Positions 1 to 7,901 of a stretch of DNA of 64,000 nucleotides are shown here, in pieces; within the stretch, counting starts at the first letter, position 1; every line of letters starts with the position of its first letter. A program made the translations under genes and the position numbers. The DNA is taken from the NCBI RefSeq assembly GCF_001412595.2, contig NZ_CP012640.2, forward strand, positions 5,084,001-5,148,000, read 5' to 3'. Below the pieces are notes generated by a model that saw only the letters and a program-made list of their open reading frames with translations, had not been told where the DNA came from and made no database searches. The stretch is from Massilia sp. WG5 (lineage in GTDB: Bacteria > Pseudomonadota > Gammaproteobacteria > Burkholderiales > Burkholderiaceae_D).

Positions 1-1
1 C

Positions 2-1900
2 GCCCACGCCGACGAGGCGCCAAGCACCGTCGTCATCACCGGCTCGCGCTTCCCCAGCGTCGAGTCGCTGGAGCCGATCGGCGCCACCGTCATCACCCGC
101 GACGAGATCCGCCAGGCCGGCGTCAACGACGTCAACCAGGCGATCCGCAAGATCGGCGGCGTGTTCGGCCGCCAGAGCCTGGATGCCTCGCCCGACTTCG
201 CGCTCGACCTGCGCGGTTTCGGCACGAATGGCGCGCAGAACATGGTGGTCATGGTCGACGGCGTGCGCCTGAACGAAAACGAACTGTCCGGCCCGCTGCT
301 GTCGACCATCCCGATCGACACGGTCGAGCGCATCGAGATCATCCGCGGCGGCAGCAGCGTGCTGTACGGCGAGGGCGCGACCGGCGGCGTGATCCAGATC
401 GTCACCCGCAAGGAAGCGCTGCGCAGCCAGGCGGCGACCCTCTCGGCTCGCCCACACGGCTCGGTGTTCGGCGAGGCCGGCCAGTTCCGCGAGCGCGACC
501 TGCGGGCTTCGCTCTCCCACGTGGCCGGCGCCCTCAGCTTCGATGCCGCCGTGGCGCGCCAGGACAATGGCAACTACCGCGACAACAGCGACTTCACGCA
601 GAACAGCGTGACGGCCGGCCTGCAGCTGGCCTACACGGGCGGCCGCGCCGGCGTGCGCGTGGAAAGCGCGCGCCAGGATTCGCGCCTGCCGGGTTCGCTG
701 ACCCTGGCCCAGTTCCGCGCCGATCCGACCCAGACCCAGACCCCGAACGATTTCGGCTCGCTCGACACCGACCGCGTGAACGCCTTCGCCGAATACCGCC
801 TGGGCGCGGTCGACCTGGCCGCCGAGCTGTCGCACCGCGAGCGCGACGCCGAGTCGAACTATTATTTCGGTTCCAGCGCTTCGGTGACGAAGTACAAGGG
901 CCGCCAGAACCAGTTCTCGCCGCGCGCGCGCTGGCTGAGCGACGCCGGCGCGGGCATGCTCAACGAGCTGGTCGCCGGTATCGACGTGATCGACTGGAAG
1001 CGCAAGACCACCGCCGATTACTCGCTGGCCGACGCCAGCCAGAAATCCAGGGCCATCTACGTGCGCGACGAGCTGCGCTTCGACCCGGCCCACGACGGCC
1101 GCGTGGCGCTGGGTGCGCGCCGCGAGCTCTTCGACAAGGACTATGTCGACGCCATCATGGGCGGTACGCCGGACAATGGTTCGCAGGGCCAGAACGCCTG
1201 GGAGGCGCAGGGCAGCTACCGCGTGCTGCCGCAGCTGACCCTGACCGGGCGCGCGGGGCAGAGCTACCGCGTGGCGAACGTCGACGAGAACAGCTTCCGC
1301 ACCAGCCTGAGCCTGCTGAAGGTGCAGACCTCGCACGACCTCGAACTCGGCGCCAGCTGGGGCAGTGAAGGGCGCAAGCTGACGGCGCGCGTGTTCCGCC
1401 ACAAGCTGGACAACGAGATCTTCTACGACCCGACGGCTTTTGCCAACACCAACCTCGACCCGACCCGCCGGCAGGGCTTCGAAATCGATGCCGAGGCCAT
1501 GCTGGCCCCAGGCTGGCGCGTCACCGCCCATCTGCAGCACGTGAACGCGAGCTTTACGGACGGCCCGAACGCCGGCCGCGAGATGGTGCTGGTGCCGAAG
1601 AACGTGCTGACGGCGCGCCTGGCCTGGCTGCCGGGCAATGGCCAGAGCGCCGACTTGGGCGCGCAGTGGGTCGACCGCCAGCGCAATGGCAGCGACTTCG
1701 ACAACAGCTGCGCCGCGCGCATGCCGTCCTATGCGAGCTTCGACGCGCGCTACGCCGTGAAGCTGGGCGCGTGGGAAGTCGCCGTGAACGGCCTGAACCT
1801 GGCCGACCGCCACTACTACAGCTACGCCTACGGCTGCCAGTCGGGCATCTACCCGAGCGACGGCCGCCAGCTGAAGCTGTCGGCACGCTACGATTTCTGA
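2..1900 (+). CDS. TonB-dependent outer-membrane receptor, 5' end cut by the window
   Basis: An outer-membrane receptor of the BtuB/siderophore-receptor type that would take up a ligand using TonB energy. The reading frame is open from base 2, so signal peptide and TonB box lie outside the window. The plug domain is visible at the start (ITGSRF, then VMVDGVRLNE, then IEIIRGGSSVLYGEGATGG). The rest is a beta-barrel of alternating aromatic strands that ends in the classic terminal phenylalanine (ARYDF). The ligand cannot be told from sequence. No in-frame partner gene follows; the next gene, dsbA, starts 115 bases on and has its own Shine-Dalgarno. Family assignment is firm; substrate is unknown. 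Confidence 0.9.
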   Translation, partial: AHADEAPSTVVITGSRFPSVESLEPIGATVITRDEIRQAGVNDVNQAIRKIGGVFGRQSLDASPDFALDLRGFGTNGAQNMVVMVDGVRLNENELSGPLLSTIPIDTVERIEIIRGGSSVLYGEGATGGVIQIVTRKEALRSQAATLSARPHGSVFGEAGQFRERDLRASLSHVAGALSFDAAVARQDNGNYRDNSDFTQNSVTAGLQLAYTGGRAGVRVESARQDSRLPGSLTLAQFRADPTQTQTPNDFGSLDTDRVNAFAEYRLGAVDLAAELSHRERDAESNYYFGSSASVTKYKGRQNQFSPRARWLSDAGAGMLNELVAGIDVIDWKRKTTADYSLADASQKSRAIYVRDELRFDPAHDGRVALGARRELFDKDYVDAIMGGTPDNGSQGQNAWEAQGSYRVLPQLTLTGRAGQSYRVANVDENSFRTSLSLLKVQTSHDLELGASWGSEGRKLTARVFRHKLDNEIFYDPTAFANTNLDPTRRQGFEIDAEAMLAPGWRVTAHLQHVNASFTDGPNAGREMVLVPKNVLTARLAWLPGNGQSADLGAQWVDRQRNGSDFDNSCAARMPSYASFDARYAVKLGAWEVAVNGLNLADRHYYSYAYGCQSGIYPSDGRQLKLSARYDF

Positions 1901-2015
1901 TCCCGGTGCTGTAACAAGCGGTAAGCATTGCAAAAAATAAGCCGGGCCTAAGGCTCGCGGCTGAAAAAGTGGTAATCTCGCGGTCGTTTGCACAACCAAT
2001 TCGAGAAGGATTCTT

Positions 2016-2678
2016 ATGCGTTCCCTGCGTTTTGCCCTGCTTGCCGCCAGCCTCGTCGTCAGCACCGCCTTTGCTTCGCCGGCCGATCCGAAGAACGGCG
2101 TCGACTACGTGACGCTCGCTCAGCCGCAGCCTGTGCAGGCTACCGGCAAGAAGGTCGAGGTGATCGAGTTCTTCATGTACCACTGCCCGCACTGCAACGC
2201 GCTGGAACCGCAGTTTGAACAGTGGGTCAAAAAGCAGGGCGACAACATCGTCCTGAAGCGCATCCACCTGACCTTCAGCGGCCCCAACGATCCGGAAGCC
2301 CATCTGTACCTGACGCTGGAAGCGCTGGGCAAGGTCGATGAGATGCATGCGAAAGTGTTCAAGGCTATTCACGTGGACCGTATCCGCATGAAGGACGACG
2401 CCACCGTCATCGACTGGGTCTCGAAGAACGGCATCGACCGCACCACCTTCGTCAACGCCTGGAATTCCTTCGGCGTGATGACCAAGCTGCGCCGCCTGCC
2501 GCAAATCATCGACGCCTACAAGGTCGACGGTGCGCCGACCATCGTCATCGACGGCAAGTACCAGACCTCGCCGGCGACGGTTTACAATTCGGTCAAGACG
2601 AATAACGAACCCCAGCTGTTCCAGGCAACCCTGCAGGTGATGGACGCGCTGGTCGCAAAGGCTGCCAAAACGAAATGA
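2016..2678 (+). CDS. dsbA: Thiol:disulfide interchange protein DsbA (CPHC active site)
   Basis: Periplasmic oxidase that donates disulfide bonds to exported proteins. 220 residues, with a signal peptide ending near Ala20 and the thioredoxin-fold active site Cys57-Pro-His-Cys60, the standard DsbA motif. A cis-Pro loop (GAPTIVIDGKY) is present. An AGAAGGA Shine-Dalgarno lies just before the ATG. Its stop overlaps the start of the following 113-residue membrane protein (ATGA), so the two are probably co-transcribed up to the terminator at 3044-3071. A second, closely similar DsbA follows at 3156 with a changed active site, so this is a tandem paralogue pair. Confidence 0.93.
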   Translation: MRSLRFALLAASLVVSTAFASPADPKNGVDYVTLAQPQPVQATGKKVEVIEFFMYHCPHCNALEPQFEQWVKKQGDNIVLKRIHLTFSGPNDPEAHLYLTLEALGKVDEMHAKVFKAIHVDRIRMKDDATVIDWVSKNGIDRTTFVNAWNSFGVMTKLRRLPQIIDAYKVDGAPTIVIDGKYQTSPATVYNSVKTNNEPQLFQATLQVMDALVAKAAKTK

Positions 2679-3016
2679 GTGATGCCGAAGGCAAGATCCT
2701 GAAGATCTATGACAAGTCCAAGCCGGAAGACGAGGACTTGCACGACACCAGCTTTTACCTCCACTGGGCCTGGGCCATCGTGGCGGTGCTGGTCGGCATG
2801 GTCTTCTGGCTCTGTATCGCGCTGGTCAATGCTGAAAACCAGCGCAATGCCCTGATGACGAACAAGTGCGCGGACCCGCTGTTCAAGGGCGAGGTCGACC
2901 GGCGTTGCCTGCTGACCGTCCACTCGCGCGACCACTGGTGGGAACACCTGTGGTACGGCGTATCGCACATCAAGCCGGAGGCACCGCCAGCCCCGGCCGC
3001 CGTGCGCCGCCACTGA
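2675..3016 (+). CDS. Hypothetical single-span membrane protein in the dsbA operon
   Basis: 113 residues, unrecognised. It overlaps the dsbA stop by four bases (ATGA), which suggests translational coupling. The N-terminal 25 residues are charged (KIYDKSKPEDEDLHD). One transmembrane segment follows at about residues 30-52 (WAWAIVAVLVGMVFWLCIAL), then a soluble tail with two cysteines (NKCADP, RRCLL) and a Trp-rich stretch (HWWEHLWYG). The two cysteines, if periplasmic, could be oxidised by the neighbouring DsbA, but this is only inferred from position. No function is assigned. Confidence 0.7.
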   Translation: MSDAEGKILKIYDKSKPEDEDLHDTSFYLHWAWAIVAVLVGMVFWLCIALVNAENQRNALMTNKCADPLFKGEVDRRCLLTVHSRDHWWEHLWYGVSHIKPEAPPAPAAVRRH

Positions 3017-3043
3017 AAATCATACACTCTGGTATCGACTCGT

Positions 3044-3071
3044 ATCCCGCCACCCCGGCGGGATTTTTTTT
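3044..3071 (+). terminator. Rho-independent terminator after dsbA operon
   Basis: Perfect 8-bp stem ATCCCGCC/GGCGGGAT (3044-3051 with 3057-3064) with a 5-nt loop, followed by a run of eight T. It sits 27 bases after the 113-residue ORF and separates the two dsbA genes into different transcripts. Confidence 0.85.
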
Positions 3072-3155
3072 GCGCCTAAGTTTCCTATAAGGCAATCTTT
3101 TCCTCAAAGAATGTTAAGCTTGGGATTATCGTTCGACATCCACGAGGAATTGCCC

Positions 3156-3830
3156 ATGCGTCTACTGCGCCTTGCCGCCGCTGCCTGCCTGCTCGCCGGC
3201 GCCGCGACCGCCATCCCTGCCTTCGCTTCGCCAACCAGTCCGCAAGCCGGCGTCGACTACACGGTCCTTGCCCAGCCCCAGCCGGTACAGGCGGCCGGCA
3301 AGAAGGTCGAGGTGATCGAGTTCTTCATGTACCACTGCCCGGTGTGCAACGGGCTGGAGCCCGGCTTCGAGGAGTGGGTCAAGAAGCAGGGCGACCGCAT
3401 CCAGGTGCGCCGCGTCCACATGCCCTACACCGGCGCCAACGATCCGGAAGCGCACCTGTTCCTGACCCTGGAAGCGCTGGGCAAGCTCGACGAGATGCAC
3501 GGCAAGGTCTTCGACGCCGTGCACAAGCAGCACATCCGCCTGAACAAGGACGAGGCGATCATCGACTGGGTCTCGAAAAACGGCATCGACCGCACGAGCT
3601 TCCTGAATGCCTGGAACTCCTTCGGCGTGCAGACCCGCATGCGCCAGCTGGGCAAGCTGATCGAGGCCTACCGGATCGACTCGGTGCCGACCCTGGTCAT
3701 CGATGGCCGCTTCGTGACCTCGCCGGGGCTGGCCCACGACAGCATCAAGACCAACAATCCGCAGGAAATGTTCCAGGCGACGCTGCAGATCGCCGACGCC
3801 CTGGTCGCCAAGGCGGCGGCGTCGAAGTAA
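3156..3830 (+). CDS. DsbA-family thiol oxidoreductase with CPVC active site
   Basis: Second periplasmic DsbA-like protein, 224 residues, signal peptide ending near Ala25 (AFA/SPTS). The active site reads Cys61-Pro-Val-Cys64 instead of CPHC. The residue between the cysteines sets the redox potential in the thioredoxin family, so this paralogue may differ in oxidising strength or partner. Surrounding sequence is nearly identical to the first copy (VEVIEFFMYHCP, then LEP and WVKKQGD), which points to tandem duplication followed by active-site change. The start at 3156 is preferred over 3111 because it follows CGAGGAAT and directly opens the signal peptide. The gene ends six bases from the convergent kinase gene. 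Confidence 0.88.
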   Translation: MRLLRLAAAACLLAGAATAIPAFASPTSPQAGVDYTVLAQPQPVQAAGKKVEVIEFFMYHCPVCNGLEPGFEEWVKKQGDRIQVRRVHMPYTGANDPEAHLFLTLEALGKLDEMHGKVFDAVHKQHIRLNKDEAIIDWVSKNGIDRTSFLNAWNSFGVQTRMRQLGKLIEAYRIDSVPTLVIDGRFVTSPGLAHDSIKTNNPQEMFQATLQIADALVAKAAASK

Positions 3831-3836
3831 GCCGGT

Positions 3837-5153
3837 TCAGCCCGCGATCACGCCATCCGGCAGGCTGATCGCGAAGCGTGCCCCGCCCAGCGGCGAGCGC
3901 TCCACGCGCAGGATGCCGCCATGCAGCATGACCGCCTTGCGCGCGATCGACAGCCCGAGCCCGAAACCGCCGGTGGCGCGGTCGCGGCTGCGGTCGAGCC
4001 GGTAGAAGGGTTCGAAGATGCGCTCGCGCTCTTCTTCGGGGATGCCGGGGCCGTCGTCGTCGACCAGGATTTCGAGCAGGCCGCCGTCGCGGTAGGCGCT
4101 CAGCGCCACCGTCCCGGCCGCGTATTTCTGGGCATTGCGCAGCAGGTTGCCGACCGCGCGCGCGAGCAGGCGGCGGTCGCCGTCGACGCTGCCCAGCATG
4201 GTCCCGAGTTCGACGTGCAGCGCGGCCGGGCGCGGATGCAGTCCGTCGGCGCATTCGCGCAGCACCGGCTCGACCTCGAACAGGGCGCGCTGCGGCTCGC
4301 TGGCGTTGTCCAGCTTGCTCATCGACAGCAGTTCGTTGACCAGCTCGTTCAGCTCGGCCAGATCGCCATCCATTGCCGCGATCCGCTTCGAGAGGGCCGG
4401 GTCGTTGGCCCGTTCGCTTAGCAGTTCCAGCGCGAATTCGAGCCGCGCGATCGGCGTGCGCAGTTCGTGCGAGACCGAATGCAGCAGGTTCTTCTGCGAT
4501 TCCAGCAAGCCCTGGATGCGTTCGGCCATCGCATTGATGCGCTGGGCCAGCGGGTAGGCCGCGTCGGACGGTTTCATGACGGCGCGCGCCGACAGCTTGC
4601 CCGCGCCGAATTCGTCGGTTACCCGGGCCAGCATCTGCAGACCTTGCCAGTGCGAGCGCGACCACAGCGCGATCGGCACCAGCAGCGCCAGCGCCACCAC
4701 CACATAGCGCACCACTTCCATCAGCAGCGCCTGGCCGAGGTCGACCGGCAGGCGGGAGGCGCGGATCGCGTCTTCATTGCTGCCGATATAGCGCTCGCCG
4801 CCGAGGTCGACGCGCCGGAAAAAGGTCTTGCGGCCGGGATCGAGCACGATCTCGCCGCGCTCGAAGGCCGCCTGGGCGCCGCGCGGCAGGGCGCTGCGGG
4901 CTTCGTCGAGCGGGATCAGGTCGAAGTGGACCGTCGAGACCTCGCGCACCTTGTTCAGGCGCCCCAGCCACTCGTCGGCCGGGGCCTGGTCCACGTAGTG
5001 TTCGAGCAGGAAGATCTGGGCCGATGCCTGGCGCCGCGCGATATCGTCCAGCGGGTCGCCGAACAGGCGCGCGAAGACGAAATACACGACGAAGGTCGCT
5101 GCCGTGATCGACAGCATGACCAGGATGAAGAAGCGGAAGAACAGGCGGTTCAC
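3837..5153 (-). CDS. RstB-like sensor histidine kinase
   Basis: Membrane sensor kinase, 438 residues. TM1 is near residues 3-25, a roughly 140-residue periplasmic sensor region follows, then TM2 (VVRYVVVALALLVPIAL) and a HAMP-like linker. The dimerisation helix carries the phospho-acceptor His229 in SVSHELRTPIARLEF. The ATPase domain has NLLRNAQKYA, DDDGPGIP and GFGLGLSIAR. The GTG start at 5153 is chosen because GGAG precedes it and it opens directly at TM1. The likely partner regulator is the RstA-like gene at 7902, four genes away. Both genes have the octamer TATACAAT upstream. The stimulus is unknown. Confidence 0.88.
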   Translation of the reverse strand: MNRLFFRFFILVMLSITAATFVVYFVFARLFGDPLDDIARRQASAQIFLLEHYVDQAPADEWLGRLNKVREVSTVHFDLIPLDEARSALPRGAQAAFERGEIVLDPGRKTFFRRVDLGGERYIGSNEDAIRASRLPVDLGQALLMEVVRYVVVALALLVPIALWSRSHWQGLQMLARVTDEFGAGKLSARAVMKPSDAAYPLAQRINAMAERIQGLLESQKNLLHSVSHELRTPIARLEFALELLSERANDPALSKRIAAMDGDLAELNELVNELLSMSKLDNASEPQRALFEVEPVLRECADGLHPRPAALHVELGTMLGSVDGDRRLLARAVGNLLRNAQKYAAGTVALSAYRDGGLLEILVDDDGPGIPEEERERIFEPFYRLDRSRDRATGGFGLGLSIARKAVMLHGGILRVERSPLGGARFAISLPDGVIAG

Positions 5154-5222
5154 GCCGCCGCTCCGGCGGGATCGTGGTGACTGCCGGTTACGTAAAGAAT
5201 ATTCAACTTGCTCATCATTCGA

Positions 5223-5230
5223 ATTGTATA
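5223..5230 (-). promoter_or_regulatory. TATACAAT -10-like box shared with the regulator gene
   Basis: On the minus strand the octamer TATACAAT lies 70 bases before the kinase start. The identical octamer lies before the response-regulator gene at 8613-8620, in both cases preceded by TCC or TCT. Neither has a convincing -35 box at 17 bp, as expected for activator-dependent promoters. Inference only. Confidence 0.35.
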
Positions 5231-5327
5231 GGAGCAACCATCTTAAAGTTCGTGTTTTACAAATTGACGACAAAAGCGGTACATGTCGAGGAGGAATCTC
5301 TTGCCAAGCCTGCGTACGATGGGTACT

Positions 5328-5358
5328 CATCAGGTTTTTCCGTTTGGCCCACCTGATG
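5328..5358 (+). promoter_or_regulatory. Alternative hairpin overlapping a leader terminator
   Basis: Perfect 8-bp stem CATCAGGT (5328-5335) with ACCTGATG (5351-5358), 15-nt loop. Its right arm shares bases 5351-5353 with the left arm of the terminator at 5346, so the two hairpins exclude each other, the layout of a transcription attenuator. Upstream, GAGGAGG (5288-5294) is spaced six bases from a TTG that would open a 36-codon ORF running through the terminator. Whether that peptide is made is unclear. The rest of the 314-base gap between the divergent kinase and MipA genes holds no gene. Confidence 0.4.
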
Positions 5359-5382
5359 CGCGAGTGAGGGTGGGCCTTTTTT
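5346..5382 (+). terminator. Rho-independent terminator in the leader before the MipA/OmpV gene
   Basis: Perfect 8-bp stem GGCCCACC (5346-5353) / GGTGGGCC (5369-5376) followed by six T at 5377-5382. No annotated plus-strand gene ends upstream, since the kinase gene points away. It must therefore end either a small RNA or an attenuated leader of the gene at 5468. Confidence 0.75.
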
Positions 5383-5467
5383 ATTCGCAGCAGAGAGGGA
5401 GAGAGAGTTAGGAAGTGAGAAGACAAGCACGTAGAATATTGTCTTCCCGAATCTTTTTACTCAGCAT

Positions 5468-6337
5468 ATGAAGAAGCTTCTTCCCCTCGTCCTGAGCACC
5501 GGCGCACTGGCCGCTTCGCTGGCCGGCGCCCTGGCGCAGGCCCAGACGCCGGCTGTCAATCCGATGCCGGACGGCAGCCGCGACATGTACGTGGGCCTGG
5601 GCGTGCAGTCGGCGCCGCGCTACGAGGGAACGGGAAGCCGCAAGCTGACGGCATTGCCGGTGCTTCAGGTTGAATGGAGCAACGGCATGTTCATTTCCGG
5701 GATGAGCGCGGGCATGCACCTGTCGAATTCGCCGACCGTCGAGTACGGACCGCTGCTGGCGGTCCAGCCTGGCCGCGACGGGTCCGGCACCGGCCCGATC
5801 ATCGGCGGTATCAATGGTTTCGCAGGAATGGGGCCGATCATCGGCGAGAAGACGATGCTGGCCGCCCAGGGCCTGACAGGCATCGATGAGATCGGTGCCC
5901 GCCTGCAGGCCGGCGCCTTCTACAATGCCTACCTGAATCCGCAATGGCGCCTGACCTCGAGCCTGCTGTTCGGCGCGGGCCGGGACCATGACGGCGCGCG
6001 CCTCGAGCTGGGCGTGCAGCGCCTGGCGCTGGCCGCGGGCGAGCGCCACCGGGTGTCGCTGATGGCCGGCCTGGGCATCGTCAACCACCAGTACAACGCA
6101 TCGTATTTCGGCGTCAGCGCGGCGGAAGCCGGGCGCAGCCGCTTTGCCGCCTACGCGCCGGGCCGCGGCCTGCAGGACGTGCATCTTGGCGCCCGCTGGA
6201 ACTGGAGCCTGACGCCGTCCTGGATGCTGACGTCGAGCCTGCAGGCCAAGCGCCTGCTGGGCGACGCCAGCCATAGCCCGCTGACCGAGCGGTCCACCAA
6301 CCTGACGGTTTCGACCGCCATCGCTTATCGATTCTGA
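5468..6337 (+). CDS. MipA/OmpV-family outer-membrane protein
   Basis: 289-residue outer-membrane beta-barrel of the MipA/OmpV family. Signal peptide ends at about Ala25 (LAQAQTP). The family features are a start of the mature barrel DMYVGLGVQSAPRYEG, repeated amphipathic strands, and a terminal Phe (STAIAYRF). Members are linked to murein scaffolding or adhesion/porin roles, and none is proven here. The start has only a weak ribosome site (CTCAGCAT). It sits between an RstA-like regulator and an RstB-like kinase, so it could be a target of that two-component system, and a terminator with an alternative hairpin lies in its leader. Confidence 0.85.
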   Translation: MKKLLPLVLSTGALAASLAGALAQAQTPAVNPMPDGSRDMYVGLGVQSAPRYEGTGSRKLTALPVLQVEWSNGMFISGMSAGMHLSNSPTVEYGPLLAVQPGRDGSGTGPIIGGINGFAGMGPIIGEKTMLAAQGLTGIDEIGARLQAGAFYNAYLNPQWRLTSSLLFGAGRDHDGARLELGVQRLALAAGERHRVSLMAGLGIVNHQYNASYFGVSAAEAGRSRFAAYAPGRGLQDVHLGARWNWSLTPSWMLTSSLQAKRLLGDASHSPLTERSTNLTVSTAIAYRF

Positions 6338-6339
6338 CG

Positions 6340-7020
6340 ATGCGTCCTGTCCGACAATTCATCGCATCCCTTGCCCTGCTGCTGACGGCCGCTTCGGCCG
6401 GCGCGCAGGTGCGCAGCGGGGACGCCGTGAGTTACCGGGACGCCTACCGGGCCATGGTCGTGTTCGAGAAATACGGCGGTCCGAAGAACCTGCTGGTCAG
6501 CGAGCTGCAGGTGCTGCCCAGCGAGCGCGGCGCCCTGGCCGACGGACTGCAACTGGCCTTGACCGGCAAGTCGACCCAGCTGAACCTGCCGCTCGATCCG
6601 CTGGGCCGCACCGTGTTCCCGCTGCAGAAGGCCGCCTACGACGAGAACGCGACCCTGTCGCTGAGCAGCAGGAGCGGATTCACGCTGCGTCCGCAGGTCT
6701 CGATCGCCGTGCGCGCCGATGGCGTGTACGAGCTGGCCGAGCTGCGCGCCGCCTGTGCCCAGGCGCTGGCCTTCCTGCGCTACGTCGACGCCTCCCAGCG
6801 CGCGCGCCAGTGCGCCGCGGTGCGCTTCGTATTCCTGAAGCGCACCGAGGGCGGGGCGCGCCTGCGCCGGCCGGACGTCCCCGAGCAGGTGCTGCCCTTC
6901 ACCGCCGGCGACGCCGACGAAGGCCTCCCCGCCGTCGTCTGGCGCTTCGGGACCGGCGCCGAGCGCGGCCAGGTCGTCACCATCCACCCGGCGCTGGCGA
7001 TTCTTCCCATCTTCGACTAG
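6340..7020 (+). CDS. Hypothetical secreted protein
   Basis: 226 residues, not recognised. It starts two bases after the MipA-family stop, so the two are very likely one operon. Signal peptide at residues 1-22 (LALLLTAASAGAQ). The mature part is a mixed alpha/beta protein with two cysteines (RAACAQ, RQCAAV) that could form a disulfide, and a motif VRFVFLKR. No transmembrane segment is seen after the signal. Context suggests a periplasmic role linked to the outer-membrane protein before it. Confidence 0.7.
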   Translation: MRPVRQFIASLALLLTAASAGAQVRSGDAVSYRDAYRAMVVFEKYGGPKNLLVSELQVLPSERGALADGLQLALTGKSTQLNLPLDPLGRTVFPLQKAAYDENATLSLSSRSGFTLRPQVSIAVRADGVYELAELRAACAQALAFLRYVDASQRARQCAAVRFVFLKRTEGGARLRRPDVPEQVLPFTAGDADEGLPAVVWRFGTGAERGQVVTIHPALAILPIFD

Positions 7021-7039
7021 CCGCGCTATTCTTGAGCGC

Positions 7040-7786
7040 ATGACGAAGACCATCCTGATTACCGGCGCCGGCCGCGGCATCGGCGCCGCCTGCGCCATGC
7101 TGGCCGCCGAGCGCGGCTACGCAGTCTGCATCAACTACCGCAGCGACGCGGCGGCCGCGAACGCCGTCGTGCGCGCGATCCTTGACGCCGGCGGCGCCGC
7201 CTTCGCGCTGCAGGCCGACGTCGCCCGCGAAGAAGAGGTGCTGCGCATGTTCGCCGAAGTCGACGCGCGCTGCGGCCGCCTGGACGCGCTGGTCAACAAC
7301 GCCGGCATCCTGGCGCGCCAGATGCGCGTCGAGCAGATGGATGCGGCCCGCATCGAGCGCATCCTCGCCACCAACGTCACCGGCAGCTTCCTGTGCGCGC
7401 GCGAAGCCGTGCTGCGCATGTCGACCAGGCGTGGCGGCAGCGGCGGCGCGATCGTCAACGTCTCCTCGCGCGCCGCGGTGCTGGGATCGGCCGGGGAGTA
7501 CGTCGACTACGCGGCATCCAAGGCCGCGCTGGACGTGCTGACGATCGGGCTGGCGAAAGAGGTGGCGGACGAGGGCATCCGCGTGAACGGCGTGCGGCCC
7601 GGCCTGATCGACACGGACATGCACGCCAGCGGCGGCGAGCCGGGGCGCGTCGGGCGTCTGAAAACCTCCGTGCCGATGGCGCGGGGCGGCGAAGCGGAGG
7701 AGGTCGCGCGGGCGGTGCTGTGGCTGCTGTCCGATGAAGCGTCCTATACGACCGGCAGCTTCATCGATGTGTCGGGCGGGCGCTGA
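7040..7786 (+). CDS. SDR-family NAD(P)-dependent oxidoreductase
   Basis: Classical short-chain dehydrogenase, 248 residues. Cofactor motif TGAGRGIG at residues 7-14, structural NNAG near 90, catalytic Ser in NVSSRA, Tyr and Lys in YVDYAASK, and an SDR C-terminus with TGSFIDVSGG. Residue R after INY (NYRSD) is typical of NADP preference. Substrate unknown; the sequence is closest in feel to the YgfF/FabG-like glucose-dehydrogenase group. It starts 20 bases after the preceding gene and its stop lies inside the left arm of the palindromic element at 7785-7885. Confidence 0.88.
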   Translation: MTKTILITGAGRGIGAACAMLAAERGYAVCINYRSDAAAANAVVRAILDAGGAAFALQADVAREEEVLRMFAEVDARCGRLDALVNNAGILARQMRVEQMDAARIERILATNVTGSFLCAREAVLRMSTRRGGSGGAIVNVSSRAAVLGSAGEYVDYAASKAALDVLTIGLAKEVADEGIRVNGVRPGLIDTDMHASGGEPGRVGRLKTSVPMARGGEAEEVARAVLWLLSDEASYTTGSFIDVSGGR

Positions 7787-7885
7787 AGAAAGCTTCCATG
7801 GCGGCGTTGCACCGTCTCGCCGTACTAGCGTACTGTCTTCGACGGTGCGTCGGGTGGCCGCATCCCTTGCCCTGGAACTTTCTTC
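7785..7885. repeat. Palindromic element, copy 1 (core shared with copy 2)
   Basis: Outer arms GAAGAAAGCTTCCA (7785-7798) and TGGAACTTTCTTC (7873-7885) pair with one bulge. Inside is a 52-nt core at 7797-7848, itself a long imperfect palindrome centred on GTACTAGCGTAC. The core matches 24600-24651 (opposite orientation) at 47 of 52 positions. It lies between the convergent SDR and response-regulator genes and is probably a bidirectional terminator. Confidence 0.75.
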
Positions 7886-7901
7886 AACGCCCGGGCGCTG
7901 A

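Noticed and set aside
1554..2504. 316-codon minus-strand frame over the receptor and dsbA
   Set aside because: Antisense to two well-supported genes; no motif.
3111..3155. Longer N-terminus for the second DsbA
   Set aside because: The 15 extra residues precede a perfect signal peptide and the later ATG has the better ribosome site.
5301..5411. 36-codon TTG-started leader ORF
   Set aside because: The ribosome site is good, but the frame runs through both hairpins and the T-tract and has no recognisable feature. Kept only as a remark.
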